23,950 nucleotides of DNA from [Eubacterium] saphenum (GTDB lineage Bacteria > Bacillota > Clostridia > Lachnospirales > Anaerotignaceae). Each line of letters opens with the position of its first letter. Position 1 is the first letter of the stretch. This document shows positions 23,740 to 23,950 of the stretch, piece after piece. The stretch spans positions 1 through 23,950 of the forward strand of contig SFGI01000036.1 in the NCBI GenBank assembly GCA_004557645.1, given 5' to 3'. The position numbers and the translations under genes were made by a program. The notes beneath the pieces are model-generated. The model saw only the letters and a list, made by a program, of their open reading frames with translations. It was not told the origin of the DNA and did no database searches.

Positions 23740-23950
23740 ATCTAAGCGGTCGCAAAAAGGGCCGCAACAAACGAAAACTTGCACCTTGAAAACTGAATAC
23801 AAGTAAAGCAATATAGAGTCAATCGAGAAAACAAATTTTCTATTTTCTTAAATGAACTAGCAACGAAAGTTGCAAATTGTAGTATCGCTACTACAAACAT
23901 TCCAGAGAAATAGCTATTATTTTAAAAGGTAGGTTTTTGTTGCTAAAGCA
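23740..23950 (+). other. Ribosomal RNA operon leader, upstream of 16S rRNA
   Basis: No gene is present. The leader carries CACCTTGAAAACTGAATA at about 23782-23799, which resembles the boxA-like element CTTTGAAAACT found before Firmicutes 16S genes and in rRNA spacers. Two perfect small hairpins follow: GCAAC/GTTGC with loop GAAA (23860-23873), and TTGTAGTA/TACTACAA with loop TCGC (23877-23896). The rest is A/T-rich, as expected for RNase III processing arms. The 16S gene itself (AGAGTTTGATC...) is not reached within the window. Confidence 0.7.

Overview
The window reads as an ordinary stretch of a clostridial (Bacillota) chromosome, with a short foreign piece on its left edge. From about position 900 to the end, the evidence for Clostridia is consistent. 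Genes have strong AGGAGG-type ribosome binding sites, promoters are of the sigma-A type, and rho-independent terminators are frequent. The gene content (DUF2161, YbjQ, DUF5711 next to CvpA, a CuAO-N/AMIN/Amidase_3 protein, rph-rdgB-yfcE) fits an anaerobic gut Clostridia, perhaps Lachnospirales or an Anaerotignum-like lineage. That placement is my inference from protein style; no search was possible.

Positions 1 to about 890 look like Bacteroidota (Prevotella/Bacteroides type): the 3' end of a pyrophosphate-dependent phosphofructokinase, its terminator, and the first ~70 codons of a membrane-anchored GH25 lysozyme. Around 884-900 the frame passes without a break into the middle of an alanyl-tRNA editing protein (AlaX). 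The join lies exactly where both families can carry the same short peptide (E-I-D-W-E). I therefore read it as a microhomology join between two genomes, most likely an assembly chimera, and not as a natural fusion gene.

Layout after the join: (1) 881-5251, plus strand: AlaX remainder, Xaa-Pro aminopeptidase, DUF2161 PD-(D/E)XK-like protein, YccF, SanA/YdcF-like DUF218 protein and YbjQ, tightly packed. (2) 5320-6324, minus strand: a membrane-anchored M23 peptidase facing that operon across a bidirectional terminator. (3) 6519-10349, plus: a very basic 90-residue protein, a membrane protein with an acidic tail and a probable beta-propeller, then tsaE-tsaB-rimI (tRNA t6A synthesis and protein acetylation). 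(4) 10420-12825: a Lon-family AAA protease, preceded by a hairpin. (5) 13014-15074: a secreted cell-wall amidase. (6) 15167-17022: rph-rdgB-yfcE. (7) 17150-17570: four tRNA genes (Arg-Gly-Arg, then Leu), with two identical tRNA-Arg copies. (8) 17619-19415, minus: oligoendopeptidase F, divergent from glgA (19614-21047). (9) 21208-23645: a small conserved-looking protein, a DUF5711-like membrane protein and CvpA. (10) 23711-23950: promoter and leader of a ribosomal RNA operon whose 16S gene must start just beyond the window.

I found no CRISPR array, transposase, phage gene, toxin-antitoxin pair or defence island, and nothing I can support as a new system. The points most worth a second look are the join near 890, the basic/acidic protein pair at 6519-8715, the hairpin and start-codon question before the Lon-like gene, the duplicated tRNA-Arg, and a recurring TGnTATACT promoter element.
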